The translations under genes were made by a program, and so were the position numbers. 64,000 bases of DNA from an uncultured Woeseiaceae bacterium (GTDB lineage: Bacteria; Pseudomonadota; Gammaproteobacteria; Steroidobacterales; Woeseiaceae): NCBI GenBank assembly GCA_947258565.1, contig CAMYJB010000006.1, positions 38,812-102,811 of the forward strand, written 5' to 3'. The notes under the pieces are model-generated. The model ran no database searches. It saw only the letters and a program-made list of their open reading frames with translations, and was not told the origin of the DNA. Of this stretch, positions 9,751-19,129 are shown piece by piece (position 1 is the first letter of the stretch; each line of letters begins with the position of its first letter).

Positions 9751-10014
9751 CGGGTTTTCCTCGTCTCTGTAAACGTTGGCTGCGGGCTTCGGACCCACCT
9801 CTACAGGCTGACACTATCAATCCGGCTATAAAAGCAAGATAAGTAAATAGACCTAGAGCCCGGTGGCAAACCACCGCCAGCGTATCGTCGTTGCTGCGCA
9901 CCTGGGGCAACAGTACGCACCAGATCACCGCTCGGACCCCGTGCAGCCGCGATTCTCCGGGCGCGACCTGCGTTCGCGCTCGCGGCTGTATGCGTATCAT
10001 AGTGGTACAAACCG

Positions 10015-10752
10015 ATGCCGTTCGAGAATCGCAGTCCTATGGCACGCTCAGTCAGACAAAGCGCTGCGGACAAATTCCGCCGCGCTGCGGCGCGCAGCAA
10101 CAGGCTGCACGCCGAGTACCTCGACGACAGGGACCTGTACGAGTCCTACGATCGTTTTACGCGTTGGCAGCTCGACTTCATGCTGCCGTTCTTCAGCGAC
10201 CTGCTCGAGCCCGAAGGCTACGCAGAAGCGGTCGATTTCATCGTGAGCGATCTTGCGGGTGTCGGCATTAGCGCACGGGATCGGGAGATCGAACGCGCCA
10301 CGCCCGTCATCGTCAGGAGCCTGCCCACACATCCACTCGAGGCCGCTGCAGCCGCAGTCGAACTGAACGCGCGGGCTCTGGAAATTAATCTGGGCATTTG
10401 TCGCAAGCTGCTTGTCGGCGGCAAGCTGCCACCAGACATTACCGAAACAGACTATTTCATCGCCTGCCGCAAGGTGAGCTCGTACGAGGAATGCATGGAC
10501 CTCGTACACCTGACGGCGGACCTCGGCGAGACGTTGAAGAAACTGGTGCGTGTTCCTCTCATCGGCGGACTGTTGAGGACGATGAGAAAGCCGGCACACG
10601 CCGCAGGCTTCGGCGCCTTGCAGGAGTTTCTCGAAACAGGCTACCTGACTTTCCGCCGGATATCGGACATCGACCGATTCCTCGACCTCCTGCGCGGGCG
10701 CATGGACCACGTGTTCGAGCGCATCTACCGCTCACCCATTCCGGAACAGTGA
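10015..10752 (+). CDS. hypothetical protein
   Basis: Intact 245-aa ORF with normal composition; no family recognised. Confidence 0.6.
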   Translation: MPFENRSPMARSVRQSAADKFRRAAARSNRLHAEYLDDRDLYESYDRFTRWQLDFMLPFFSDLLEPEGYAEAVDFIVSDLAGVGISARDREIERATPVIVRSLPTHPLEAAAAAVELNARALEINLGICRKLLVGGKLPPDITETDYFIACRKVSSYEECMDLVHLTADLGETLKKLVRVPLIGGLLRTMRKPAHAAGFGALQEFLETGYLTFRRISDIDRFLDLLRGRMDHVFERIYRSPIPEQ

Positions 10753-10774
10753 CCTTGATCCGGCGAGCGCTGCG

Positions 10775-10933
10775 TCAGCGCCAGCGGGTCGCTCCGACGC
10801 TGACGTGGCCGTGATTGCCGACCGGGATGCCGACGCTCACGCCGACGCCGACGTTCGCATTGCAGCCACCGAGCAGCAGGCTGACCACAACAAGGAGCGC
10901 AATTCGCGTTCGGCCGATCATCTGCATTCTCAT
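10775..10933 (-). CDS. small (52 aa) predicted lipoprotein
   Basis: Manual translation MRMQMIGRTRIALLVVVSLLLGGCNANVGVGVSVGIPVGNHGHVSVGATRWR*; LLGGC lipobox; ATGA overlap with upstream VOC gene. Confidence 0.65.
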   Translation of the reverse strand: MRMQMIGRTRIALLVVVSLLLGGCNANVGVGVSVGIPVGNHGHVSVGATRWR

Positions 10934-11808
10934 GGTTGTAGTCCTCGTTGTTTCCAGTTCTTCAGTACGAATAGCGCGCCCGTCGGGTCGGTAACGACGG
11001 CCATCGTCCCGTCGCGGACCTCGGGCGATACGGGGACCAGGACCTGGCCGCCGAGTTCTTCAACCCGGGCTGCCGCCGTCGTCGCATCCTCGACGCCGAA
11101 ATAGGTCAGCCAGACAGGCGACCAGTCAGGAACCGGATTCGGGAGCACGCCCACCCGGTCGCTGCCGTTCGTCCCCAGCAAGGTAACTTCACCGCCGCCG
11201 CGTTCGATCGTGCGGGCGTCGTAGCCAACGACGCGGGAATAGAATTCCGTGGCCGCCTCAACATCATTGGTCAGCAATTCCGTCCAGATGACGCGGCCGG
11301 GAGCCGGCGCAGTCGTCCTGTCATCAGGATCACCGATATCGCTGCGCGCCAGCCCGATGACGGCGCCTTCGCGGTCCACGATCGCGGCAACGCGGCCGAG
11401 CGGGACGTTCCTTGCCGTCGCCGCGACGGCGCCGCCGGCGGATACGGTAGTTCCCACGGCCCGGTCCACATCGACGACCGATACGTAGGGCAGCCAGCGC
11501 GACAATTCCGCACCGTCGTCGGCGGCTTCGACGGCGACGATCCCGGCAACATACACGTCGCCGGAGCGGGCAAGCGAATAGGCGTGCCCGCCGCCACCGG
11601 TCGCAGCCCGGAAGGTCCAGCCGAACAGTTCCTCGTAAAAACGCTGGGCCGCCGCCGGGTCGTCAGTAACCAGGTCGTGCCATACGGCCTTGCCGATCAG
11701 CGGCTCGTCGGAGAACGACATGCCGGCAAGATCGGGCACCGTCGTGGTTGTACAGGAGAGCAGCGTTCCGCCCGCCAGTATCATCAGCAGATATCGATGT
11801 AACTTCAT
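10930..11808 (-). CDS. two-domain VOC (glyoxalase-like) lipoprotein
   Basis: MKLHRYLLMILAGGTLLSCTTT lipoprotein signal; WHDLVTDDPAAAQRFYEELFGW and WTELLTNDVEAATEFYSRVVGY VOC motifs. Confidence 0.85.
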   Translation of the reverse strand: MKLHRYLLMILAGGTLLSCTTTTVPDLAGMSFSDEPLIGKAVWHDLVTDDPAAAQRFYEELFGWTFRAATGGGGHAYSLARSGDVYVAGIVAVEAADDGAELSRWLPYVSVVDVDRAVGTTVSAGGAVAATARNVPLGRVAAIVDREGAVIGLARSDIGDPDDRTTAPAPGRVIWTELLTNDVEAATEFYSRVVGYDARTIERGGGEVTLLGTNGSDRVGVLPNPVPDWSPVWLTYFGVEDATTAAARVEELGGQVLVPVSPEVRDGTMAVVTDPTGALFVLKNWKQRGLQP

Positions 11809-11851
11809 GTACTTTCTCCTCTGTGCCGCCACCGACGTCGCGCCCATCGGG

Positions 11852-13393
11852 TCAATCGTCATCGACTTCGAACGGTCCCCCTGTCGTGCCGGCGTCCGCC
11901 CGCTCCAGCAGGAGCATCCTTGTCTCGGCCCCCTCCGGCACTTCGCCGCGCATCATTCTCATCATGAGATCCAGCCGCAGCACGCCGGCGACGACGTCGA
12001 CCTGATCGTCGCCGGTGACATCCTCGAATGCGAGGGCGACGATGCCGGTCGGACGGTCAAGAATGTCCCGTCGGCTGAAACCCTTGTTGCCATCGTTTTC
12101 GAACCAGACCAGACTCTGGCGGCGTGGATCGTCCCAGTAATTGAGCCAGCTGCCCGCGAGGACATCCAGATCCCCATCACCGTCCACGTCGCCGGCGGCG
12201 GCCGTCGCCGCGCCATAGAACCTTCCGATATCGTGAAACTGGAATTTCAGGCTCCCCTGGTTTTCGAGCCACTGCACGCCGTGATACGGCTTGGGGTCGG
12301 CCTGCGTGTCGAGCGCATCGCCGTTCGAAATGAGGATGTCGGTGTCGCCATCGCTGTCCAGATCGGCCAGTTTCATACCGGTGAATCCGTACATCGGGTG
12401 CGGCGCCCGCGCGAGTAGCATCTGCTCGAATTTGCCTTGCCCGCGATTCATGAATGCCACCACCGACTCGAATTCCTGCGCGATCAGGCTGACGAAGTCC
12501 ATCCTGCCATCGGCATCGAGATCCACGGGCGTTGCATTGAGGGCTCCCGAAACACCGAGCACCGCGTGCTTGCGGAAATCACCCGAGCCCGTGTTCTCGA
12601 GCCAGACGATCCCGCCGACCGCGCCGCCACCGAATACCGCAACGACGAGATCGAGATCCTCATCGTTGTCGACATCGATGGTGCGGGCGTCCGTCGTGCG
12701 ACCGACACCGTCGAGCAGGGTTTCCTTGTCGAAACCGCCTGCTTCGTTCTGTCTCAGGAGCAGCACTTTTCCTGCGAGCTGGTCGGAAGGCGGCAAAATG
12801 CCAAGCGCGGCAACGACGATGTCCGTGTCGCCATCGCGATCAAAATCGACCACCTCCGTTCGAATCGGCACGGGCACCTCCGCGAGTACCCTCTCCCGCC
12901 ACGCATCACCCGTCCTCGTGACCAACCGCACCTGGTTCGACTCCGCGTCGCAAATCAGCAGGCCGGTGTCGTGATGCTTCCCCAGGTCCGCGGGCACGAT
13001 GTCGATGACCATGGGCAGCGGCGATCGATCGCCCACATCGGCAGCACGAAACGTCAACGCGTCATCCGGGGTCTCGGGGTACGGCAGCAACGGCAATTCT
13101 TCTGGACTCGAGCCGAAATAAAAAGCGGTGATGTGACGTACTGCCTCGGGAGGGATGAATTCCTGCCCCATGCGCTCCGCGGACAGATCCGCCATGGCCC
13201 GAATGACCTTGGGCCAGCTGCGCTTGGGCATCAGCCCGGGGGGAGGAACGCCATGACAGGACCCGCAGTATTCGCTGACCATTTCGACGACGGCTTCTAT
13301 CGTTGGAGGATCGTCGGCCGTCGCCGCGTGCGCCGCGCCGGCCACGAACGCGATGCACGGCAGTGCGCTGAATAGCTGACAGGTCCTGATCAT
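11852..13393 (-). CDS. FG-GAP/VCBS repeat protein with N-terminal haem-binding (CxxCH) segment
   Basis: YCGSCHGVPPPGLMPKRSWPKVIRAM near N-terminus; repeated VDLDADGRMDF, LADLDSDGDTDIL, DVDGDGDLDVL motifs. Confidence 0.8.
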   Translation of the reverse strand: MIRTCQLFSALPCIAFVAGAAHAATADDPPTIEAVVEMVSEYCGSCHGVPPPGLMPKRSWPKVIRAMADLSAERMGQEFIPPEAVRHITAFYFGSSPEELPLLPYPETPDDALTFRAADVGDRSPLPMVIDIVPADLGKHHDTGLLICDAESNQVRLVTRTGDAWRERVLAEVPVPIRTEVVDFDRDGDTDIVVAALGILPPSDQLAGKVLLLRQNEAGGFDKETLLDGVGRTTDARTIDVDNDEDLDLVVAVFGGGAVGGIVWLENTGSGDFRKHAVLGVSGALNATPVDLDADGRMDFVSLIAQEFESVVAFMNRGQGKFEQMLLARAPHPMYGFTGMKLADLDSDGDTDILISNGDALDTQADPKPYHGVQWLENQGSLKFQFHDIGRFYGAATAAAGDVDGDGDLDVLAGSWLNYWDDPRRQSLVWFENDGNKGFSRRDILDRPTGIVALAFEDVTGDDQVDVVAGVLRLDLMMRMMRGEVPEGAETRMLLLERADAGTTGGPFEVDDD

Positions 13394-13453
13394 GATTTCA
13401 TTGTATGGGAATTCGCTGCCAGGTGGCCGGGATCGCGGCACCCGGCCCCATGA

Positions 13454-14173
13454 TCAGGTCGATCTGCCGCCGAGAATCTCTGCAATCAATCGCCATACGC
13501 GTCCATTCGCACCGATACCGAAGTGCGAGCTGTAGACCTCGATGTTCCGCGCTTGCCGGTTATAGGTGTCGACGCTGGCGCGCCAGCCGACAACGCCATC
13601 TAGCCTGCTGTAGATCGAGGTCACGGGCTGCCTGATGCCAGCTGAGTTACGAGCGTGCACTTCAAGCTCGAATTCGTCGAGATCGATATTGGCGGATTTA
13701 GCGAAGCGCTCGGCTGCTGCAGTGTATTTGGGTCCACCGATAATCGGCGTGCCGAGCGTTATGACCTCTCGCACAAATGACTCGTACAACCGTGCCGTCT
13801 CGCGCGCAATCACTCCGCCGAGGCTCCAGCCAATAAGCGTCAGTGGCTCTCCGTCGAGCTGCGCGTGGATTTCTGCAACCCGGTCGCCAATCGCAGCGAC
13901 ACAGCCATCGACGTCGCCCCGGTTTCGCCCCATACCCCAGTCGTAGACGTCGTAGCCCAGGAAGCGGAGATAACGACCGAGCGGGCGCATCGACGCTTCG
14001 TCGGTACCGTAGCCGGGCAACAGCATGATCGGGCGACCGTCACCGCGTGGCGCGCTCAATAATTGCGGCGCGCGCAGCAGGATCGTTGCCCAGTCGAGCG
14101 GCGCCCGCAACTCCAGGAAGGTGGCCAGGCGGCTCGGCGGTCTTGCATCAGGAATGTTGGTTGCTGCGGTCAT
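13454..14173 (-). CDS. alpha/beta hydrolase
   Basis: PIMLLPGYGTDE...TLIGWSLGGVIARETAR (GxSxG). Confidence 0.8.
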   Translation of the reverse strand: MTAATNIPDARPPSRLATFLELRAPLDWATILLRAPQLLSAPRGDGRPIMLLPGYGTDEASMRPLGRYLRFLGYDVYDWGMGRNRGDVDGCVAAIGDRVAEIHAQLDGEPLTLIGWSLGGVIARETARLYESFVREVITLGTPIIGGPKYTAAAERFAKSANIDLDEFELEVHARNSAGIRQPVTSIYSRLDGVVGWRASVDTYNRQARNIEVYSSHFGIGANGRVWRLIAEILGGRST

Positions 14174-14180
14174 TATTGAT

Positions 14181-14239
14181 AGTTCACTTATGAACAATTC
14201 GCGAGTATAGAGTAGCCGTAGAAAGTTCACAAGTGAACT
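14181..14239. promoter_or_regulatory. putative divergent MarR operators (two related inverted repeats)
   Basis: AGTTCAC-AA-GTGAACT at 14224-14239 and GTTCA-CTTA-TGAAC at 14182-14195 between divergent hydrolase and marR genes. Confidence 0.6.
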
Positions 14240-14253
14240 GTTAGCATTGTTAC

Positions 14254-14721
14254 ATGCCGAAACAAAAGCCACTGCGTAGCCCTCGCGGATTCGATTCCTG
14301 GCTCACAGTCGGCCGGACCAACCTCAAGGTGCATCGGGCATTGAACCAATTGCTCGGCGAACTTGACCTCTCCCTGGCACAGCACGAAGTACTCGTAACA
14401 GTGCGGCGCTATCCCGACCTCACGCAGCGGGAACTCGCGGACCGGCTGCACGTCATCAAGAGCAACGCCACGGCGTTGCTAAAGAAACTCGAAGCACGAG
14501 GGCTGGTTACCCGCGCAAGCGACCCCGGAGACTCGCGAATAAATCGCCTCAATCTGACTCGATCCGGCCACGCGCTCGTGGAAAAGTCTTTCGCGGTGCA
14601 GTCCCGTGTGATCAAGGCAATGGCGTCGGTGATGACGGACGAAGAACTGGAGCGTACGGCCGACGTGATGAATCGTGTCGGAGCCGCGCTCGATGAGCTG
14701 GTCGGAAAACCCCGGACCTGA
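14254..14721 (+). CDS. MarR family transcriptional regulator
   Basis: wHTH: YPDLTQRELADRLHVIKSNATALLKKLEARGLVTRASDPGDSRINRLNLTRSG. Confidence 0.9.
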   Translation: MPKQKPLRSPRGFDSWLTVGRTNLKVHRALNQLLGELDLSLAQHEVLVTVRRYPDLTQRELADRLHVIKSNATALLKKLEARGLVTRASDPGDSRINRLNLTRSGHALVEKSFAVQSRVIKAMASVMTDEELERTADVMNRVGAALDELVGKPRT

Positions 14722-14809
14722 TCCGCGAATGGAAAACCAAAACGGCAAGGTCGCAGATTTGCTGCGCTGATAGAATGCCCGACATCCGGGCAACGGGGTG
14801 TCCTCAAAG

Positions 14810-16771
14810 ATGGATCTTTTTACGGCGCGACCTGGGTCGCTTGCGTCACGGCCGGGGCTCATTCTCGGCTGGTTGTTCGCGACCGCCGTCGCCGTACTTG
14901 CCTACTGGCCCGGGCTCGGCGGTCCGTTCGTCTTCGACGATTTCGGCAGTATCGGTGCGCTCGGCCAAACGGGGGGTGTGACGGACTGGGAATCGTTTCG
15001 TGCCTTCGTTTTCGGAGGCCATGCCGGCCCGACCGGGAGGCCGGTGGCGTTAGTGACGTTTCTGTTCGACGCCAACAACTGGCCGGCCGACAGCTGGCCG
15101 TTCAAGCGCACGAATCTCATCATTCACCTGGTCAACGGCCTGCTGCTGGGCGCGCTCACACAACAGATACTGCGGGCGCTGCGCTACCCGGCTCGCGATG
15201 CGGCGTGGATAGCCCTGTTCGCAGCCGCGATCTGGCTCCTGCATCCGTTCCTGGTTTCGACGACCCTGTATGCCGTCCAGCGCATGGCGCAGCTTGCAAC
15301 GTTGTTCATATTTGCCGGACTGCTGGTCTATGTTCGGGCCCGACAGCAGGTTGAGGAAAATCCGGTACGCGCATACTGGACGATGAGCGTGGCATTGCCG
15401 GTGTTTACGCTGCTGGCGATGTTATCCAAGGAGAACGGCGTCCTGCTGCCGATACTCGCCGGGGTCGTTGAACTCACGATATTTCGATCTCGGGCAACGC
15501 CGCTGAATCGTTACTGGGGCTATCTGTTTATCGGTTTGCCGAGCGTTGCCCTGCTGTTGTATCTCGGTGTTCGCTCGGCAGACGGGCGCTTCTTCGAGGC
15601 AGTCGAACCGCGTAACTTCAGTCGCTGGGAACGCTTGCTGACGGAGATGCGCATTCTGGTCGATTACCTGCGACACTGGTTCGTGCCCGAGCTCTACACG
15701 GCCGGCGTATTTCAGGACCACGTGCAGAAGTCGACGGGACTGCTGACGCCGGTGACGACGCTGCTGTCGTTGCTGTTACACGCGGCGCTGGCCGCATTCG
15801 CCGTCTTATTGCGTCGACGCGCCCCGCTGCTTGCGCTTGCAGTGCTGTTTTTCTACGCAAGTCACCTGCTCGAATCGACGGTATTGAATCTCGAACTGTA
15901 CTTCGAGCATCGCAATTACCTGGCAGGCGCTTTCCTCGCGTTACCTTTGTTGGCGTTGGCGCAGCATCGCCTGCCGGTGTGGCAGTTCTTCACCGTGTGT
16001 ATCCTGGTCTGCGGCCTGCTGGCTGGATTCACACGCTATTCGGCGACGATCTGGCGGGACTATCCGAGCATGGTGGCAGCTGCAGCGCAGAAGGCGCCGG
16101 GTTCGGCACGTGCGCAATCGCAGTTTGCGCTCAACCTGTACAACGCGGGACGCCACGACGATGCCATTATCGTGATCGAGGCGGCGCAGCAGGAAATGCC
16201 GTATGACACGGCCGTCGACGTAACCCGTACCACGCTGCTGTGCAATATGGGCGTCTTGACCCCCGAACAATTCGCCGGCTTTTCCGAACGGATGGCGCAA
16301 CGCACCTTCGATCCGAGGGCGGTCAACCTGCTCACGGCGATGCTGGACGGCATCCTGTCGCAACGCTGTCCTGCCGTCACTGCCGCCGATGCCGGGACCA
16401 TGTTTCTACGCATGGCGCGGTTGCCAGGCAATGCGGATCGGGGCACGCTCCGCTATTCGCAGCTGCAGTACTTCATCGGCCTGTCGGCATTGAGCGCCGG
16501 TGACCTGCGGCAAGCGGTCGAGAGCTTCGAACGGTCATTGCAGGCTCGCCCGGGTGCTTCACATGCCATGTTGATGGCGGCCCACCTGGCAACCCTCGAG
16601 CACTACGAGGAGGCGCTGCATTTCTCGAGCATCGCCTTGCGCCAGTTTGACCGGGACGCAAACAATCTGCTGACGACCGAGCGCGTGAGGCGTGAGGATA
16701 TTGTCGCCTTCCAGGAGCAGGTTCGCGCTGAACGCGACGCTGCGCCGGTCGACGCTACCGGGGATCCCTGA
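14810..16771 (+). CDS. polytopic membrane protein with C-terminal TPR-like region (TMTC/glycosyltransferase-like)
   Basis: AYWPGLGGPFVFDDFGSIGALGQ..., many TM segments then helical repeats; paralogue of 51982..53916. Confidence 0.75.
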   Translation: MDLFTARPGSLASRPGLILGWLFATAVAVLAYWPGLGGPFVFDDFGSIGALGQTGGVTDWESFRAFVFGGHAGPTGRPVALVTFLFDANNWPADSWPFKRTNLIIHLVNGLLLGALTQQILRALRYPARDAAWIALFAAAIWLLHPFLVSTTLYAVQRMAQLATLFIFAGLLVYVRARQQVEENPVRAYWTMSVALPVFTLLAMLSKENGVLLPILAGVVELTIFRSRATPLNRYWGYLFIGLPSVALLLYLGVRSADGRFFEAVEPRNFSRWERLLTEMRILVDYLRHWFVPELYTAGVFQDHVQKSTGLLTPVTTLLSLLLHAALAAFAVLLRRRAPLLALAVLFFYASHLLESTVLNLELYFEHRNYLAGAFLALPLLALAQHRLPVWQFFTVCILVCGLLAGFTRYSATIWRDYPSMVAAAAQKAPGSARAQSQFALNLYNAGRHDDAIIVIEAAQQEMPYDTAVDVTRTTLLCNMGVLTPEQFAGFSERMAQRTFDPRAVNLLTAMLDGILSQRCPAVTAADAGTMFLRMARLPGNADRGTLRYSQLQYFIGLSALSAGDLRQAVESFERSLQARPGASHAMLMAAHLATLEHYEEALHFSSIALRQFDRDANNLLTTERVRREDIVAFQEQVRAERDAAPVDATGDP

Positions 16772-16790
16772 TGTCGTCTATCCTGTTCAC

Positions 16791-18563
16791 ATGCAAACGA
16801 TGAAACTTATCACGACCCTCCTGATGCTGACGTTGGTGGCTGGTTGCGCCGAGGAACCCGGCGAGCCCGCTACGCCAGAGGACGCCATGCCGGAGGATGC
16901 CAGCCTGATTCTGATAAACGCCCGCGTATACACGCTCAACTGGGACGAGCCGGAGCTGGATGGCACCGTGATGCCCGGTGCGCCGCGCGACGCGGGTGGC
17001 TGGTACCCGGATGCCCAGGCCATCGTCATCCGCGGTGGCGAGATCCTGTTCGTCGGCAGCAGCGTCGACGCAATGCAGTTCCAGGGCGATTCGACCCAGG
17101 TCATCAATCTCGCTGGCGGCACCGTGATTCCCGGCCTGGTGGATTCGCACACGCACGTCTTCGGCCTGGGGGCGCTGCTGGACCAGGTCAACCTGGTCGG
17201 CGTCGAGACCGAGGAAGAGGCCGTCGAACGGATCGTCGAACGTGCGAAGTCCTTACCGAAAGGCGAATGGATCGTCGGCCGCGGCTGGGACGAAGGCGCC
17301 TGGGCGAATCGCTATCCCGACAAAGCGCTGCTGACGGCGAAGGTACCCGACCACCCGGTCTTCATGGACAGCCTGCACGGCTTCGCCGGCTGGGGTAACC
17401 AGATGGCGCTCGATGAGGCCGGCATCACTGCGGAATCGATCGTGCCGGTCGGCGGCGAGATGCGCCTGGGGACCGACGGTGAACCCAACGGGCTGTTCCT
17501 CAACGAGGCAGTCCAGATGCTGAGTTCCGCCGTCCCGGAGCCGTCGCGGGAGACACTGGCGAAACACGTCCTGCTGGGCCTCAGGCAGATGGCGGCGGAC
17601 GGCTACACCGCGGTACACGAAGCGGGCCTCGATTCACGACAGATGAGCGTTCTCGAGGAACTCGAAGCGGCGGACAAGTTACCGGTACGTGTCTACGCCA
17701 TGCTGTCACTGCGTGACGAAGAACTGATTCGCGAATGGATCGGCAAAGGCCCGGACACCGATGCCGACAGCATGCTCGTTACGCGCACGGTAAAGGCCTA
17801 TTACGATGGCGCGCTGGGTTCACGTGGCGCGCGCCTTCTTTACGACTACGCGGACAAGCCAGGTCACCGCGGTGTCAGCGGCGACGATTACGGCTTCAAT
17901 GAAGCGCTCAATGCTGAAGCGATGAAAGCCGGGTTCCAGATTGCGATTCACGCTATCGGCGATGCGGGCAATCGCGAAGCGCTCGAGATCCTCGAGGCCG
18001 TGTTCGAGGAAGACCCCGCGACCGCGGCCAACCGGCATCGCATCGAACATGCGCAGGTCATCACTCCCGCGGATATCCCGCGCCTGGGCCGGTTGGGCAT
18101 CATTGCTTCGATGGAGCCGCCGCACGCGATGGAAGACAAGGCGTGGGCAGAGGAACGCCTCGGGCCGGAGCGGATCCTCGGCGCCTACGCCTGGCGATCG
18201 CTACGGGAGACAGACGCCCGCCTGACTTTCAATTCCGACAACCCCGGGTCGGACCACAATATCTTTTACGGCCTGCACGCGGCGATCACCCGGCAGGACA
18301 AGGATGGGCAACCCGAGGGTGGCTGGTACCCGGACCAGAGAATGACCGTCGAAGAGGCTGTGCGCGCTTACACGGCGTGGTCCGCCTACGCGAGTTTTCG
18401 GGAAGACGAAACCGGCATCATCGAGCCCGGCCGGTGGGCAGACCTGACCGTCATGAATATCGATCCGTTCGTGGTCGCCGGGCAAGGTCCCGGCCGACTC
18501 CTGGACGCGCAGATCCTCATGACCATCGTCGGCGGTAAGGTCGCCCACAAAAGGGGACAGTGA
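16791..18563 (+). CDS. amidohydrolase family lipoprotein (YtcJ-like)
   Basis: MKLITTLLMLTLVAGCAEE; VIPGLVDSHTHVFGLG; IAIHAIGDAGNREALE; C-terminus HKRGQ* from palindrome R3. Confidence 0.85.
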   Translation: MQTMKLITTLLMLTLVAGCAEEPGEPATPEDAMPEDASLILINARVYTLNWDEPELDGTVMPGAPRDAGGWYPDAQAIVIRGGEILFVGSSVDAMQFQGDSTQVINLAGGTVIPGLVDSHTHVFGLGALLDQVNLVGVETEEEAVERIVERAKSLPKGEWIVGRGWDEGAWANRYPDKALLTAKVPDHPVFMDSLHGFAGWGNQMALDEAGITAESIVPVGGEMRLGTDGEPNGLFLNEAVQMLSSAVPEPSRETLAKHVLLGLRQMAADGYTAVHEAGLDSRQMSVLEELEAADKLPVRVYAMLSLRDEELIREWIGKGPDTDADSMLVTRTVKAYYDGALGSRGARLLYDYADKPGHRGVSGDDYGFNEALNAEAMKAGFQIAIHAIGDAGNREALEILEAVFEEDPATAANRHRIEHAQVITPADIPRLGRLGIIASMEPPHAMEDKAWAEERLGPERILGAYAWRSLRETDARLTFNSDNPGSDHNIFYGLHAAITRQDKDGQPEGGWYPDQRMTVEEAVRAYTAWSAYASFREDETGIIEPGRWADLTVMNIDPFVVAGQGPGRLLDAQILMTIVGGKVAHKRGQ

Positions 18564-18620
18564 CTTTAAGTGCCAGGCGAAGTCCGCCTTGCCTGGCACT
18601 TAAAGTCACTGTCCCTTTTT
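18549..18620. repeat. palindromic element R3
   Basis: AAAAGGGGACAGTGACTTTAAGTGCCAGGC...GCCTGGCACTTAAAGTCACTGTCCCTTTTT. Confidence 0.95.
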
Positions 18621-18624
18621 GTGC

Positions 18625-18897
18625 CTAGTAGTAGATCTGGGTCGTAGTGCCGCAAAGGGCCAGTTCGGGATGCCAGTCGGGAATCGCCTGTGACGCTCGC
18701 ACCATGTCGATCAGGACGAGTTTGGCGAGGTTGACCACGGCCTGGCCACGATCGCCGCCGAGAACCGCGAGATCGGCGGACGATTCCTTCATGCCATAAG
18801 CCGTCACGACGAGCTTGTCGTCGCGAAAATAATACGCGCCCCGGAAGCGCTCATTGCCGAGATGCACTGAAACGATGCCGTCGGGTAAATTGATCAT
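18625..18897 (-). CDS. hypothetical protein
   Basis: MINLPDGIVSVHLGNERFRGAYYFRDDKLVVTAYG...; 90 aa, convergent with amidohydrolase. Confidence 0.5.
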   Translation of the reverse strand: MINLPDGIVSVHLGNERFRGAYYFRDDKLVVTAYGMKESSADLAVLGGDRGQAVVNLAKLVLIDMVRASQAIPDWHPELALCGTTTQIYY

Positions 18898-19129
18898 GCC
18901 GTTCGGTCTGCCTGCGCGTGTAGTAACTCGAATTATCCGCAGTACCGGCGTCGGTGGGTGGCGAGTGTGACATAAGCGGGCGCCCGCGCGGCAGGACAGA
19001 TGGGACAAACGCCTGTCAAATATGGGATTTTTAGCCCCTGTACTTGCAGATGCGCGTTCCGGCACCATTCTTAAAGGGCAAAGTGTCATAACGATCGGCA
19101 ACGAAAAAATCGTTTGCGAGAGATAGCCG

